This document shows, one piece after another, positions 8,858 through 17,666 of a DNA stretch of 64,000 nt (positions within the stretch are counted from its first letter, which is position 1; each line of letters starts with the position of its first letter). The notes under the pieces are model-generated. The model had not been told where the DNA came from and searched no databases. It saw only the letters and a program-made list of their open reading frames with translations. This DNA comes from Aminobacter anthyllidis (lineage in GTDB: Bacteria; Pseudomonadota; Alphaproteobacteria; Rhizobiales; Rhizobiaceae). The stretch is taken from NCBI RefSeq assembly GCF_018555685.1, contig NZ_JAFLWW010000005.1, positions 372,001 to 436,000 of the forward strand, given 5' to 3'. A program made the position numbers and the translations under genes.

Positions 8858-8903
8858 GTGGGCCACCCCTCCCCAACGAGGGGCCACCTATCTGGAAGGA
8901 TAG
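8858..8903 (+). ncRNA. serC leader RNA motif
   Basis: Two adjacent hairpins directly before serC: an outer GTGG/CCAC and inner CCCCTC/GAGGGG stem (8858-8887), then CTATC/GATAG (8888-8903) whose loop and 3' side contain the ribosome-binding GGAAGGA. This matches my memory of the alphaproteobacterial serC RNA motif. It probably controls serC translation; the ligand is not known to me. Confidence 0.7.
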
Positions 8904-8910
8904 CACCACG

Positions 8911-10086
8911 ATGACGATCGTCGCCAAGCCCGGACTCCGTCCGGCAAATCCCAATTTCTCCTCAGGTCCCTGCGCAAAACGTCCCGGCTGGTCGCTCCAG
9001 GCACTCGCCGACGCGCCGCTTGGCCGCTCGCACCGCGCCAAGGTCGGCAAGACCAAGCTCGAGCAGGCCATCGCGCTGACCCGCGAAGTTCTCCAGGTTC
9101 CTGCCGACTATCGTATCGGCATCGTTCCGGCTTCTGACACCGGTGCCGTCGAGATGGCGCTGTGGTCGCTGCTCGGCGAGCGCGGCGTCGACATGGTCGC
9201 CTGGGAATCGTTCGGTGCCGGCTGGATCACCGACGTGGTCAAGCAGTTGAAGCTCGAAGATGTGCGCAAGTTCGAGGCCGCCTATGGCGAGTTGCCGGAT
9301 CTCGCCAAGGTCGATTTCGACCGCGACGTGGTCTTCACCTGGAACGGCACGACCTCGGGCGTGCGCGTCGCCAATGGCGACTTCATCCCCGCCGACCGCA
9401 AGGGCCTGACCATCTGCGACGCCACTTCCGCGGCCTTTGCCCAGAACCTCGATTTCGCAAAGCTCGATGTCGTCACCTTCTCCTGGCAGAAGGTGCTCGG
9501 CGGCGAAGGCGCGCATGGCATGCTGATCCTCAGCCCCCGCGCCGTCGAGCGGCTCGAGACCTACAAGCCGGCCTGGCCGCTGCCGAAGATCTTCCGCCTG
9601 ACCTCCGGCGGCAAGCTGATCGAAGGCATATTCAAGGGCGAGACCATCAACACGCCGTCGATGCTCTGCGTCGAGGATTATCTCGACGCGCTGAACTGGG
9701 CCAAGGGCTTGGGCGGGCTCGATGCGCTGGTCGCCCGCGCCGACGCCAACTTCGCCGCCATCGACGCCTTCGTGCAGAAGTCGGGTTGGCTCGCCAACCT
9801 GGCCGTCGTGCCGGAGACGCGCTCGAACACATCCGTCTGCCTGTCGATCGTCGATCCGGAGGTCGCAGCCCTGGACAAGGACGGCCAGGCGGCGTTCGCC
9901 AAGGCCATGGTCTCGGCGCTCGAAAAGGAAGGCGTTGCCTTCGACACCGGCGCTTACCGCGACGCGCCCCCCGGCCTGCGCATCTGGGCCGGCGCGACTG
10001 TCGAAACCGCCGATCTGGTTGCCTTGATGCCGTGGCTCGACTGGGCCTTCGCAAATCAGAAGGCAGCGCTCAAGGCTGCGGCCTGA
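8911..10086 (+). CDS. serC: Phosphoserine aminotransferase SerC
   Basis: PLP-dependent transaminase that turns 3-phosphohydroxypyruvate and glutamate into phosphoserine, the second step of serine synthesis. The 391-residue protein follows the variant typical of alphaproteobacteria and methanogens: N-terminal [35 protein letters not shown] in the cofactor-binding region, and [15 protein letters not shown] with the lysine that should bind PLP (about residue 198). ATG at 8911 follows AAGGA and the serC leader hairpins; an upstream in-frame start would run through that RNA. It is cotranscribed in orientation with serA, 175 bases downstream, with an inverted-repeat element between them. Confidence 0.96.
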   Translation: MTIVAKPGLRPANPNFSSGPCAKRPGWSLQALADAPLGRSHRAKVGKTKLEQAIALTREVLQVPADYRIGIVPASDTGAVEMALWSLLGERGVDMVAWESFGAGWITDVVKQLKLEDVRKFEAAYGELPDLAKVDFDRDVVFTWNGTTSGVRVANGDFIPADRKGLTICDATSAAFAQNLDFAKLDVVTFSWQKVLGGEGAHGMLILSPRAVERLETYKPAWPLPKIFRLTSGGKLIEGIFKGETINTPSMLCVEDYLDALNWAKGLGGLDALVARADANFAAIDAFVQKSGWLANLAVVPETRSNTSVCLSIVDPEVAALDKDGQAAFAKAMVSALEKEGVAFDTGAYRDAPPGLRIWAGATVETADLVALMPWLDWAFANQKAALKAAA

Positions 10087-10087
10087 G

Positions 10088-10238
10088 TTCCCTCCCCCTT
10101 GAGGGGAGGGTGGCGAACGAAGTGAGCCGGGTGGGGTTATCTCCACCCACGCCAACCTCAAAGAAAATCAGGCCGAGCACGGCCGCTTGCACCCCACCCG
10201 GTCGCTTCGCGACCACCCTCCCCTCAAGGGGGAGGGAA
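10088..10238. repeat. Intergenic inverted-repeat element between serC and serA
   Basis: Perfect 26-bp inverted arms (10088-10113 and 10213-10238, beginning TTCCCTCCCCCTTGAGGGG) with a second inner pair CCGGGTGGGGT/ACCCCACCCGG at 10127-10137 and 10191-10201. This is the form of interspersed palindromic elements common in rhizobial intergenic DNA. Transcribed, it would fold into a long hairpin in the serC-serA spacer. Confidence 0.85.
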
Positions 10239-10261
10239 CGCCAATCGCAAAGGACCCACTC

Positions 10262-11863
10262 ATGGCGCCCCGCGTTCTCGTTTCCGACAAACTCTCCACC
10301 ACTGCTGTCCAGATCTTCAAGGATCGTGGCGTCGAGGTCGACTATCTGCCCGACCTCGGCAAGGACAAGGAAAAGCTGCTCGAAGTCATCGGCCAGTATG
10401 ACGGCCTCGCCATCCGCTCGGCGACCAAGGTCACCGAAAAGCTGATCGCGGCAGCGACCAATCTCAAGGTCATCGGCCGCGCCGGCATCGGCGTCGACAA
10501 TGTCGACATCCCCGCCGCCTCGCGGCGCGGTATCATTGTCATGAACACGCCCTTCGGCAATTCGATCACCACGGCCGAACACGCCATCGCGCTGATGTTC
10601 GCGGTCGCCCGCCAGCTTCCCGAGGCCAATGCCTCGACGCACGCTGGCAAGTGGGAGAAGAACCGCTTCATGGGCGTCGAGATCACCGGCAAGACGCTTG
10701 GTCTGATCGGCTGCGGCAACATCGGCTCGATCGTCGCCACCCGCGCCGTGGGCCTGAAGATGCATGTCGTTGCCTTCGATCCGTTCCTGTCGGAACACCG
10801 TGCCGAGGAACTCGGCGTCGAGAAGGTCGAGCTCGACGAGCTGTTCGCCCGCGCCGACTTCATCACCCTGCACACGCCGCTGACCGACAAGACACGCAAC
10901 ATCATCAACGCCGACTCCATCGCCAAGATGAAGACGGGCGTGCGCATCATCAACTGCGCCCGCGGCGGCCTGATCGTCGAGAAGGACCTGATCGTCGGGC
11001 TGAAAAGCGGCAAGGTGGCGGGTGCCGGCATCGACGTGTTCGAGGTCGAGCCGGCCGAGAACAACGAGCTGTTCGGCATGGACAACGTCGTCTGCACGCC
11101 GCATCTCGGCGCCTCGACTTCGGAAGCGCAGGAGAACGTCGCACTCCAGGTCGCCGAGCAGATGGCTGACTACCTGGTCAAGGGCGCGGTCTCCAACGCC
11201 ATCAACATGCCCTCGATCACCGCCGAGGAAGCGCCGCGGCTCAAGCCCTTCGTCAAGCTCGCCGAAGTGCTCGGTGCCTTTGTCGGCCAGGTGACGGAAG
11301 ACCCGATCACCGAGGTCGAGATCCTGTTCGACGGCCAGACCGCGCAGATGAACACCAAGGCACTGATCAGCGCTGCCCTTGCCGGCCTGATCCGGCCGCA
11401 GGTCTCCGACGTCAACATGGTGTCGGCGCCGATCATGGTGAAGGAACGCGGCATCATCGTCGCCGAGGTCAAGCGCGACAAGTCGGGCGTGTTCGACGGC
11501 TACATCAAGCTGTCGGTGAAGACCGAGCACATGACGCGCTCGATCGCCGGCACCTGCTTCTCCGACGGCAAGCCGCGCTTCATCCAGATCAAGGGCATCA
11601 ATCTCGACGCCGAGGTCGGCCAGCACATGCTCTACACCACCAACGCCGACGCGCCGGGTATCATCGGCCTGCTCGGCACCGTGTGCGGCGAAAGCGGCGT
11701 CAACATCGCCAACTTCCAGCTCGGCCGCGACCACCCGGGCGGCAATGCGATTGCCTTGCTCTATCTCGACGCGCCGTTCCCCGAAGACGTGCTCGCCAAG
11801 GTGCGCGACCACAAGTCGATCGACTCGGCCAAGCGCCTGCAGTTCGACGTCAACGGGATCTGA
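10262..11863 (+). CDS. serA: D-3-phosphoglycerate dehydrogenase SerA
   Basis: First enzyme of serine synthesis: NAD-dependent oxidation of 3-phosphoglycerate to 3-phosphohydroxypyruvate. The 533-residue length fits the long (type I) form. It has the D-isomer 2-hydroxyacid dehydrogenase core with the nucleotide-binding GLIGCGNIGS (about residue 150), the NCARGG catalytic-arginine region, CTPHLGAS with the catalytic histidine, then an intervening substrate-binding domain and a C-terminal ACT domain (DAPGIIGLLGTVCGESGVNI) expected to bind serine for feedback control. ATG at 10262 begins the conserved MAPRVLVSDKLS. It follows serC and ends at a terminator. Confidence 0.97.
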   Translation: MAPRVLVSDKLSTTAVQIFKDRGVEVDYLPDLGKDKEKLLEVIGQYDGLAIRSATKVTEKLIAAATNLKVIGRAGIGVDNVDIPAASRRGIIVMNTPFGNSITTAEHAIALMFAVARQLPEANASTHAGKWEKNRFMGVEITGKTLGLIGCGNIGSIVATRAVGLKMHVVAFDPFLSEHRAEELGVEKVELDELFARADFITLHTPLTDKTRNIINADSIAKMKTGVRIINCARGGLIVEKDLIVGLKSGKVAGAGIDVFEVEPAENNELFGMDNVVCTPHLGASTSEAQENVALQVAEQMADYLVKGAVSNAINMPSITAEEAPRLKPFVKLAEVLGAFVGQVTEDPITEVEILFDGQTAQMNTKALISAALAGLIRPQVSDVNMVSAPIMVKERGIIVAEVKRDKSGVFDGYIKLSVKTEHMTRSIAGTCFSDGKPRFIQIKGINLDAEVGQHMLYTTNADAPGIIGLLGTVCGESGVNIANFQLGRDHPGGNAIALLYLDAPFPEDVLAKVRDHKSIDSAKRLQFDVNGI

Positions 11864-11883
11864 CAATCGCCTCCCAAGGCACG

Positions 11884-11915
11884 AAAGGCGCGGGCTGGTC
11901 CCGCGCCTTTTTCTT
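11884..11915 (+). terminator. Rho-independent terminator of serA
   Basis: AAAGGCGCGGG, short CTGGT loop, CCCGCGCCTTT then TTCTTTT. It abuts the stop codon of the convergent EamA gene at 11917. Confidence 0.8.
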
Positions 11916-11916
11916 T

Positions 11917-12849
11917 TCAGGCATCGGCACCGGGCTTGTCGGCTGCCAGAAGTTCCTCGGCGCTCGCCATCTTCCGCCCGGAGTGTTCGGCAAGCCAGAT
12001 GCCGCCGAGCACCAGCGCGATGGCCACCGCGTGGTAGAGCTGGAAATCTTCGCCGATGATCATCACCGACAACAGCGTGCCGAAGATCGGCACCATGTTG
12101 ATGAACAGGCCCGCGCGATTGGCGCCGATGAGTTCGACGCCCCTGATGTAGAAGATCTGCGCCAGGATCGAGGGGAACAGGACCATGTAGGCCGTGATCG
12201 CCCAACCCAGCGTGTCGGGCACAATCGCGCGGCCGGTGCCGATTTCCCAGACGACAAAGGGGATCGAGGTGACGAAGGCAGCTGACGTCATCACAATCAT
12301 CAGGCTTTGCCAGTGGATGTCGGGCTTGAAGCGCAGCGCCACCGTGTAGGCACTGTAGACCAGCACGGCGATCAGCATCAGCGCGTCGCCAAAATTCATG
12401 TCGAGCGCAAGAAGGGTCCGGAGATCACCATGGCTGGCGGTGAGCGCAATGCCAGTCAGCGACAGCAGAAAGCCCAGGATCTGGCCCCAGGTGACGCGCA
12501 TGCGAAACAGGATGAAATTGGCCGCGAAAATCACCATCGGCATGCCGGCTTGCTCGATGCTGGCATTGATCGCCGAGGTGAAGTTGAGCGCCGAGTAGAG
12601 TGCCGCATTGAAGGCGGTGAAGCCGAGCCCGCCCAATGCGATGAGCAGCCAGATGTGCTTGCGCGCAACCGCCCAGTCAGCCCGAAGCCTAGACCAGCCG
12701 ACGGCACCGAGGAGTGCCGCCGCGAATGCCCAGCGCAGCGAGGTCAGGAGCATCGGCGAGGCGTGGCCAACGGCAAGCTTGCCCGCCACCGCATTGCCTC
12801 CCCAGAACAGCGTGGTCGCCAACAGCAGGACATAAGCGTTTCGTTGCAT
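11917..12849 (-). CDS. EamA-family (drug/metabolite) transporter
   Basis: Inner-membrane exporter of the DMT superfamily. The 310-residue protein has about ten predicted membrane helices arranged as two EamA repeats; typical signatures are TTLFWGGNAVAGKLAV at the N-terminus, LRWAFAAALLG, and a second-repeat YMVLFPSILAQIFYIRGVELIGANRAGLFIN split by short loops. Start at 12849 (MQRNAYVLLL) is preferred because the longer frame adds a polar 23-residue tail before the first helix. Substrate is not predictable; relatives export amino acids or metabolites. It is convergent with serA and divergent from purA. Confidence 0.9.
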   Translation of the reverse strand: MQRNAYVLLLATTLFWGGNAVAGKLAVGHASPMLLTSLRWAFAAALLGAVGWSRLRADWAVARKHIWLLIALGGLGFTAFNAALYSALNFTSAINASIEQAGMPMVIFAANFILFRMRVTWGQILGFLLSLTGIALTASHGDLRTLLALDMNFGDALMLIAVLVYSAYTVALRFKPDIHWQSLMIVMTSAAFVTSIPFVVWEIGTGRAIVPDTLGWAITAYMVLFPSILAQIFYIRGVELIGANRAGLFINMVPIFGTLLSVMIIGEDFQLYHAVAIALVLGGIWLAEHSGRKMASAEELLAADKPGADA

Positions 12850-13044
12850 GCGACCGGACTTTCGCTGGCGAGGGGCACCATGCCGGCCTAGGTGCTGGCT
12901 TTGGACAAGTAAATGCACCCAAAGGCGGAAATTGTTGTGCCTGGGGCGGCAAAGAAAGGTCGCACATCCAATTGCTTGGCGTTATAGAGGCCTGTCATTT
13001 TGCACTGTTCGCGGCCCGCACCGCGATGTCGGAAGGAAAATAAT

Positions 13045-14343
13045 ATGGCCAATGTGGTGGTCGTCGGTTCCCAGTGGGGCGACGAAGGCAAGGGCAAGAT
13101 CGTCGACTGGCTGTCGGAGCGCGCCGATGTGGTGGTGCGTTTCCAGGGCGGGCACAATGCCGGCCATACGCTGGTTGTCGACGGTGTCGTCTACAAGCTG
13201 TCGCTGCTGCCGTCCGGCGTCGTGCGCGCAGGCAAGCTGTCGATCATCGGCAATGGCGTGGTGTTCGACCCGCATGCCTTTGTCGCCGAGCTGGAAAAGA
13301 TCCGCGCCCAGGGCGTCGAGATCGGCCCCGACCGCCTGAAAATCGCCGAAAACACCGCGCTTATCCTGTCGCTGCATCGTGAGCTGGATGGTTTCCGCGA
13401 GGACGCCGCCTCCAATTCCGGAACGAAGATTGGCACAACCCGTCGCGGCATCGGCCCCGCCTACGAAGACAAGGTGGGCCGCCGTGCTGTCAGGGTGATG
13501 GACTTGGCGGATTTGGAAACGCTGCCCCAGAAGGTCGACCGGTTGCTCACGCACCACAATGCGATGCGCCGCGGGCTTGGCCATCCGGAGGTGACGCACG
13601 ACGTCATCATGACCGAGCTGACCTCGATCGCCGACAAGATCCTGCCCTACATGGACCGCGTCTGGAAGGTGCTGGACGACAAGCGCCGCGCCGGCGAGCG
13701 CATCCTGTTCGAAGGCGCCCAGGGCACCCTGCTCGACATCGACCACGGCACCTATCCGTTCGTGACGTCGTCGAACACCGTCGCCGGGCAGGCGGCCGCA
13801 GGTTCTGGCATGGGCCCGGGCTCGATCCACTACGTGCTCGGCATCACCAAGGCCTACACCACCCGCGTCGGCGAAGGCCCCTTCCCGACCGAGCAGCAGA
13901 ACGAAGTCGGCGAATTCCTTGGCACCCGCGGCCATGAGTTCGGCGTGGTGACCGGGCGCAAGCGCCGCTGCGGCTGGTTCGACGCCGTGCTGGTGCGCCA
14001 GGCGGTTGCCGTCAACGGCATCAAGGGCATCGCGCTGACCAAGCTCGACGTGCTCGACGGCCTGGACGAGATCAAGGTCTGCACCGGATACATGCTCGAC
14101 GGCGAGCTTATCGACTACCTGCCGGCGAGCCAGGGCGCGCAGGCGCGCGTCGAGCCGGTCTACGAGACGCTTGAAGGCTGGAAGGGCACCACCGCCGGCG
14201 CCCGCAGCTGGAACGACCTGCCGGCCCAGGCGGTGAAGTATGTGCGCTACATCGAGGAGCTGATCGGTGCTCCGGTGGCGATGCTTTCCACCAGCCCCGA
14301 GCGGGATGACACGATACTTGTGACCGACCCGTTTGAAGACTAG
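13045..14343 (+). CDS. purA: Adenylosuccinate synthetase PurA
   Basis: GTP-dependent ligase joining IMP and aspartate to adenylosuccinate, the first committed step to AMP. The 432-residue protein starts [18 protein letters not shown], the GTP-binding loop with the catalytic aspartate, and keeps GGHNAGHT, the [21 protein letters not shown] block and the late [11 protein letters not shown] and TKLDVLD guanine-recognition motifs. ATG at 13045 has GGAAGGAAAA upstream. It is followed by a proline-rich membrane protein gene in the same direction (75 bases on), a common neighbour in rhizobia. Confidence 0.98.
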   Translation: MANVVVVGSQWGDEGKGKIVDWLSERADVVVRFQGGHNAGHTLVVDGVVYKLSLLPSGVVRAGKLSIIGNGVVFDPHAFVAELEKIRAQGVEIGPDRLKIAENTALILSLHRELDGFREDAASNSGTKIGTTRRGIGPAYEDKVGRRAVRVMDLADLETLPQKVDRLLTHHNAMRRGLGHPEVTHDVIMTELTSIADKILPYMDRVWKVLDDKRRAGERILFEGAQGTLLDIDHGTYPFVTSSNTVAGQAAAGSGMGPGSIHYVLGITKAYTTRVGEGPFPTEQQNEVGEFLGTRGHEFGVVTGRKRRCGWFDAVLVRQAVAVNGIKGIALTKLDVLDGLDEIKVCTGYMLDGELIDYLPASQGAQARVEPVYETLEGWKGTTAGARSWNDLPAQAVKYVRYIEELIGAPVAMLSTSPERDDTILVTDPFED

Positions 14344-14418
14344 TTTTGGCAGCTTTCCGGCGGCTGATTTGCCGCCGGGCGCGGCCCGGCCCAGAAGAAG
14401 AGATAGGTCGACGAGAGA

Positions 14419-15921
14419 ATGGCAGATTTCGTAGCGGTTCTGAAAAAGACGCTGGATGGCATGGGCGACACCACGCCGGCGATGCGCGCGCGGGTATATG
14501 ACAAGGCCCGCAGCACCATCGCGGCCAAGCTCGCCGCGCTCAATCCGCAGCCGCCCGCAGCCGTTGCCGAACGCCAGACCAAGTCGCTCGAGGACGCGAT
14601 CGCGATCGTCGAGGCGGAGTTCAACCCGCCACCGGTGGAAGACGATCCGCTGGCCGAGCTGGAAAACGTCTTTACCTCGATCGCCCGCAACAAGGACAAG
14701 CCGGCCTACAGCCGGTCCACGCCGGAACCTGAGCCGTACCGGCCGGTAACGCCAGTCGCAACGCCGCCTGCCGCCGCTCCTATTCCCGCCTACGCGCCGC
14801 AACAGCGCGAGCCGCTGCCCGATTTTTCCGCAAGCGACGATGAAGAAGCGCAGGAAGGCGACGACCGTTTCGGCGAAAATGCGGCTGATGGCGGCGACCC
14901 TTTCGCCAATACGAGGCAAAAGCCGCGCAAGCGCGTCAGCGGCGGCCTGATCGCGGCGGCTCTTGCCGTGGCGGTGGTCGGCGCCGGCGGTTATGCCCTG
15001 TGGTCGAACCGCGATGCCTTCCTCGGCAGCGGCAGTGACACAGCGACGGAGACGGCGCCGCCAGCGAATGAAGCTGCGACACCTCCGCCGGCCAATGGCG
15101 GCCAGGCCGCACAGGCTCCCGCCAACGGCGAGCCGGGCAAGTTCACCCAGCGCATGACCGCGGACGGCAAGGAAGTCGATCCCGGCCCGGCCAGCGGCAG
15201 CAATGGCGTCGGCGAAGGTACCTCGGTTGCGGCGCTGACCCAGCCTGCCCCGGCAACGCCGCCAGCCACGCCCGAGCCTGCGCCGGCAACCCCTGCCACG
15301 CCGGCAACACCCGCCGAAGGCACCCCGGCAACGACACCGCCTGCGGCAAGCGAAAACGCCCCGGTGGCCGTCGGCCAGAAGGCGATCTTCTACGAAGAGC
15401 GGACCAACGTGGCCCAGGGTTCAGCCGAACCCGGTTCCGTCGTCTGGACGGTGGTGCAGGAATCGCCCGGCGGCGACCTGCCGCCCGAACCGGCGATCCG
15501 CGCCGAGGCGACCATTCCCGGCAAGGATATCCAGCTGCGCATGACGATCCGCCGCAACGCGGACAAGACACTGCCGGCGAGCCACATCCTTGAAATGATC
15601 TTCCTGACGCCCGACAGTTTCGACGGTGGCGGCATCGAAAACATCCTGCGCGTGGCGATGAAGAGCTCCGAACAAGACGCCGGCAATTCGCTGCTCGGCA
15701 TCCCGGCCAAGATCGCCGACGGCTTCTTCCTGGTGGCTCTCAATGACACCAAGGCCGAAGTCGACGCCAATTTGAACCTGCTGCGCCGCCAGAGCTGGAT
15801 CGACGTGCCTGTGGTCTACAAATCCGGCCGCCGCGCGCTGTTCACGCTCGAAAAGGGTATCCCGGGCGACAAGGTGTTCGAAGAAGCGATGAAGGCCTGG
15901 CAGGCCAAGGAAGCGGGCTGA
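14419..15921 (+). CDS. Proline/alanine-rich single-pass membrane protein
   Basis: A 500-residue protein of unknown function. Residues 1-80 are a helical cytoplasmic part (MADFVAVLKKTLDGM...). Residues about 90-170 are proline- and acid-rich. One membrane segment (GGLIAAALAVAVVGAGGYALW) follows the basic KPRKR at about 173-195. Residues 200-300 are a low-complexity Pro/Ala/Thr linker rich in TPATPA repeats. The last 200 residues are a conserved-looking periplasmic domain with IPGDKVFEEAMKAW at the end. The architecture, with a flexible linker crossing the periplasm, suggests envelope work, but no catalytic motif is seen. ATG at 14419 begins the helical part; it follows purA. Confidence 0.8.
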   Translation: MADFVAVLKKTLDGMGDTTPAMRARVYDKARSTIAAKLAALNPQPPAAVAERQTKSLEDAIAIVEAEFNPPPVEDDPLAELENVFTSIARNKDKPAYSRSTPEPEPYRPVTPVATPPAAAPIPAYAPQQREPLPDFSASDDEEAQEGDDRFGENAADGGDPFANTRQKPRKRVSGGLIAAALAVAVVGAGGYALWSNRDAFLGSGSDTATETAPPANEAATPPPANGGQAAQAPANGEPGKFTQRMTADGKEVDPGPASGSNGVGEGTSVAALTQPAPATPPATPEPAPATPATPATPAEGTPATTPPAASENAPVAVGQKAIFYEERTNVAQGSAEPGSVVWTVVQESPGGDLPPEPAIRAEATIPGKDIQLRMTIRRNADKTLPASHILEMIFLTPDSFDGGGIENILRVAMKSSEQDAGNSLLGIPAKIADGFFLVALNDTKAEVDANLNLLRRQSWIDVPVVYKSGRRALFTLEKGIPGDKVFEEAMKAWQAKEAG

Positions 15922-15958
15922 GCATAGCTCGGCTGGCTGGCGCGGATGACTGTTCGCG

Positions 15959-16258
15959 TCAGTAGCCTTGGAACAGCATGTCCAGAGCGTCGGTGATCTG
16001 GTCGTGATGTCGGGAAAGATTCTCCGCGGCAACCGGAAGCTCGGAAATCATCACGGCGGAAATGAACTGCGTCACCATGACGTAGTCCTTGCCACGGATC
16101 GAAAAAATCGGATTCAGCCTACGCCCAGGCTTCGGCGCCATGTCTGGCGGCAACACCGGCACCACGACGCGCGTGTTCATATGCCGGAGCAGATCAGCCT
16201 GAACATCGAGCAAGTAGGTGTCGGCATCCCCACCACGATACAGATCGAAGCGCGCCAT
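15959..16258 (-). CDS. ccdB: CcdB-type toxin
   Basis: A 99-residue protein of the CcdB/MazF fold: MARFDLYRG start, YLLDVQADLL, RVVVPVLPP, LNPIFSIRGKDYVMVTQFISAV and the end DALDMLFQGY. F-plasmid CcdB (101 residues) poisons DNA gyrase and needs its last residues Trp-Gly-Ile; here the end is Gln-Gly-Tyr, so gyrase poisoning cannot be assumed. The ATG overlaps the stop codon of the antitoxin gene by one base (TGATG), the usual coupling of antitoxin-toxin pairs. The gene is isolated from mobile genes and probably acts as a chromosomal module. Confidence 0.9.
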   Translation of the reverse strand: MARFDLYRGGDADTYLLDVQADLLRHMNTRVVVPVLPPDMAPKPGRRLNPIFSIRGKDYVMVTQFISAVMISELPVAAENLSRHHDQITDALDMLFQGY

Positions 16259-16500
16259 CAGAACAGCCGATATTTGGCCAACGGCAATCCGTGACGTTCC
16301 ACATACTTGTTCGAGCTTTCGATCGCTTCCCTGTTTTCCTCAAGCCACTGGCGCGATTTCTCTTCGGAAATCGCCTTCGCCAGCCCAGCTTCAGCGGCCT
16401 GGGACATGTTGATGCCCAGCGCCTTGGCCTCTTCGACCAGTCTTGAATCGAGAGAGACATTGGTCGGCTTGCGGATAGGTTTGGACGCGTTCTGCAGCAT
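16258..16500 (-). CDS. ccdA: CcdA-type antitoxin
   Basis: An 80-residue antitoxin. The N-terminal part KPTNVSLDSRLVEEAKALGINMSQ, written here in two halves as KPTNVSLDSRLVEEAK and ALGINMSQ, is the ribbon-helix-helix DNA-binding domain; the C-terminal part RQWLEENREAIESSNKYVE is the toxin-binding tail, with the typical 'EN..A...N.YVE..GLPL' pattern. The start at 16500 has an ideal AGGAGA ribosome site; an in-frame ATG at 16524 does not. It is followed immediately by ccdB and should repress the pair's own promoter. Confidence 0.92.
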   Translation of the reverse strand: MLQNASKPIRKPTNVSLDSRLVEEAKALGINMSQAAEAGLAKAISEEKSRQWLEENREAIESSNKYVERHGLPLAKYRLF

Positions 16501-16717
16501 GCGATCTCCTGCGATCATGCACACACAGTATGCGCATGATCTTGTGGAATTAACAGGGCTACCGTTCCAGTTTCACACGCCGCACTCATGTTCCAGCCAC
16601 ACATCCTCGGCCTCTTGCAGTAGAGATTGCTAAACTAAGATGTTAGTCTGAAGAACGCCTTTGGCCGACGTGCTGGCTGGCGCAGACGACAGAAACCCGG
16701 ACTCCTCCGGAGATGTC

Positions 16718-17656
16718 ATGAACCCTGTGACGACCGATCTTCCGCATCTCGGCACCTCCATCGCACTCACCGACGGAGGTCTTGAGACGACGCTGGTCTT
16801 CCTGGAAGGAATGGACCTGCCGTGCTTCGCGGCGTTTCCACTTCTTCTCGATGCAGCCGGCCGCGACAGGCTCGACAGCTACTTCCGGCACTATCTCGAT
16901 ATCGCGGAGCGCCACGGCTTGAGCTTCGTCTTGGACACGCCGACATGGCGCGCCAACCCCGACTGGGGTGAAAAGCTCGGATTTTCACGCGAAGCGCTCG
17001 TCGACATCGACCGTCGCGCCGTCGCGCAGGCGAAGGCTTTGCGAGCGCCCTATGTTGCTCGCGGCATGACGGTGCCGGTCAATGGCGTGCTCGGACCGCG
17101 CGGCGACGGCTACCGTCCCGACATGAAGATGACGCCGGTCGAGGCCTCAGACTATCATCGCGATCAGGTCGTTGCGTTCCGTGACGCGGGCGCCGACATG
17201 GTCAGCGCCGTGACCATGAACTACCCCGAGGAGGCGGTCGGCATCGCCTGCGCCGCGATGGGCGCGGGCCTCCCGTCGGTGATTTCTTTCACCGTCGAGA
17301 CCGACGGGCGCCTGCCCTCGGGTGAAAGCTTGCGGGAGGCGATCGAGACCGTCGATGACGAGACAGACGGCGCGCCGGCCTACTTCATGATCAACTGCGC
17401 CCATCCCAGCCATTTCGACAGCGTGCTGGCGGAAGGCGGCGAGTGGATCCGCCGCATCGGCGGCGTGCGAGCGAACGCATCCGCAAAGAGCCACGCCGAG
17501 CTTGATGCGGCGACCGAACTCGACCCCGGCGACCCTGCCGATCTCGGCCAGCGTTATCGCGCCATGCGGGACCGCTTTGGCCACATCAAGGTTCTTGGCG
17601 GCTGCTGCGGCACCGACCACCGCCATATCGCAGCCATCTGCGACGCCTGCCTTTGA
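16718..17656 (+). CDS. Homocysteine S-methyltransferase family protein
   Basis: A 312-residue zinc-dependent methyltransferase of the MmuM/BHMT type, expected to move a methyl group from S-methylmethionine or a betaine-like donor to homocysteine, yielding methionine. The N-terminus has the characteristic LTDGGLETTL. Zinc ligands are visible as Cys227 in MINCAHP and Cys296-Cys297 in LGGCCGTDHRHI. Length and single-domain form match MmuM rather than MetH. ATG at 16718 is preceded by GGAG; the frame extends upstream without family sequence. It stands alone between ccdAB and uup, so the donor cannot be deduced from neighbours. Confidence 0.88.
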   Translation: MNPVTTDLPHLGTSIALTDGGLETTLVFLEGMDLPCFAAFPLLLDAAGRDRLDSYFRHYLDIAERHGLSFVLDTPTWRANPDWGEKLGFSREALVDIDRRAVAQAKALRAPYVARGMTVPVNGVLGPRGDGYRPDMKMTPVEASDYHRDQVVAFRDAGADMVSAVTMNYPEEAVGIACAAMGAGLPSVISFTVETDGRLPSGESLREAIETVDDETDGAPAYFMINCAHPSHFDSVLAEGGEWIRRIGGVRANASAKSHAELDAATELDPGDPADLGQRYRAMRDRFGHIKVLGGCCGTDHRHIAAICDACL

Positions 17657-17666
17657 AGTCGCTGGG

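Larger units (their letters stand above)
8280..8910. other. Gene-debris region upstream of serC
   Basis: This stretch of more than 600 bases holds a terminator, the sulfotransferase remnant, a possible RHH tail and, at its right end, the serC leader RNA. No intact gene is supported. Confidence 0.55.

Noticed and set aside
10070-12205. A 711-codon minus-strand frame across serA
   Set aside because: Antisense shadow of serA that also runs through the inverted-repeat element; no start or domain evidence.
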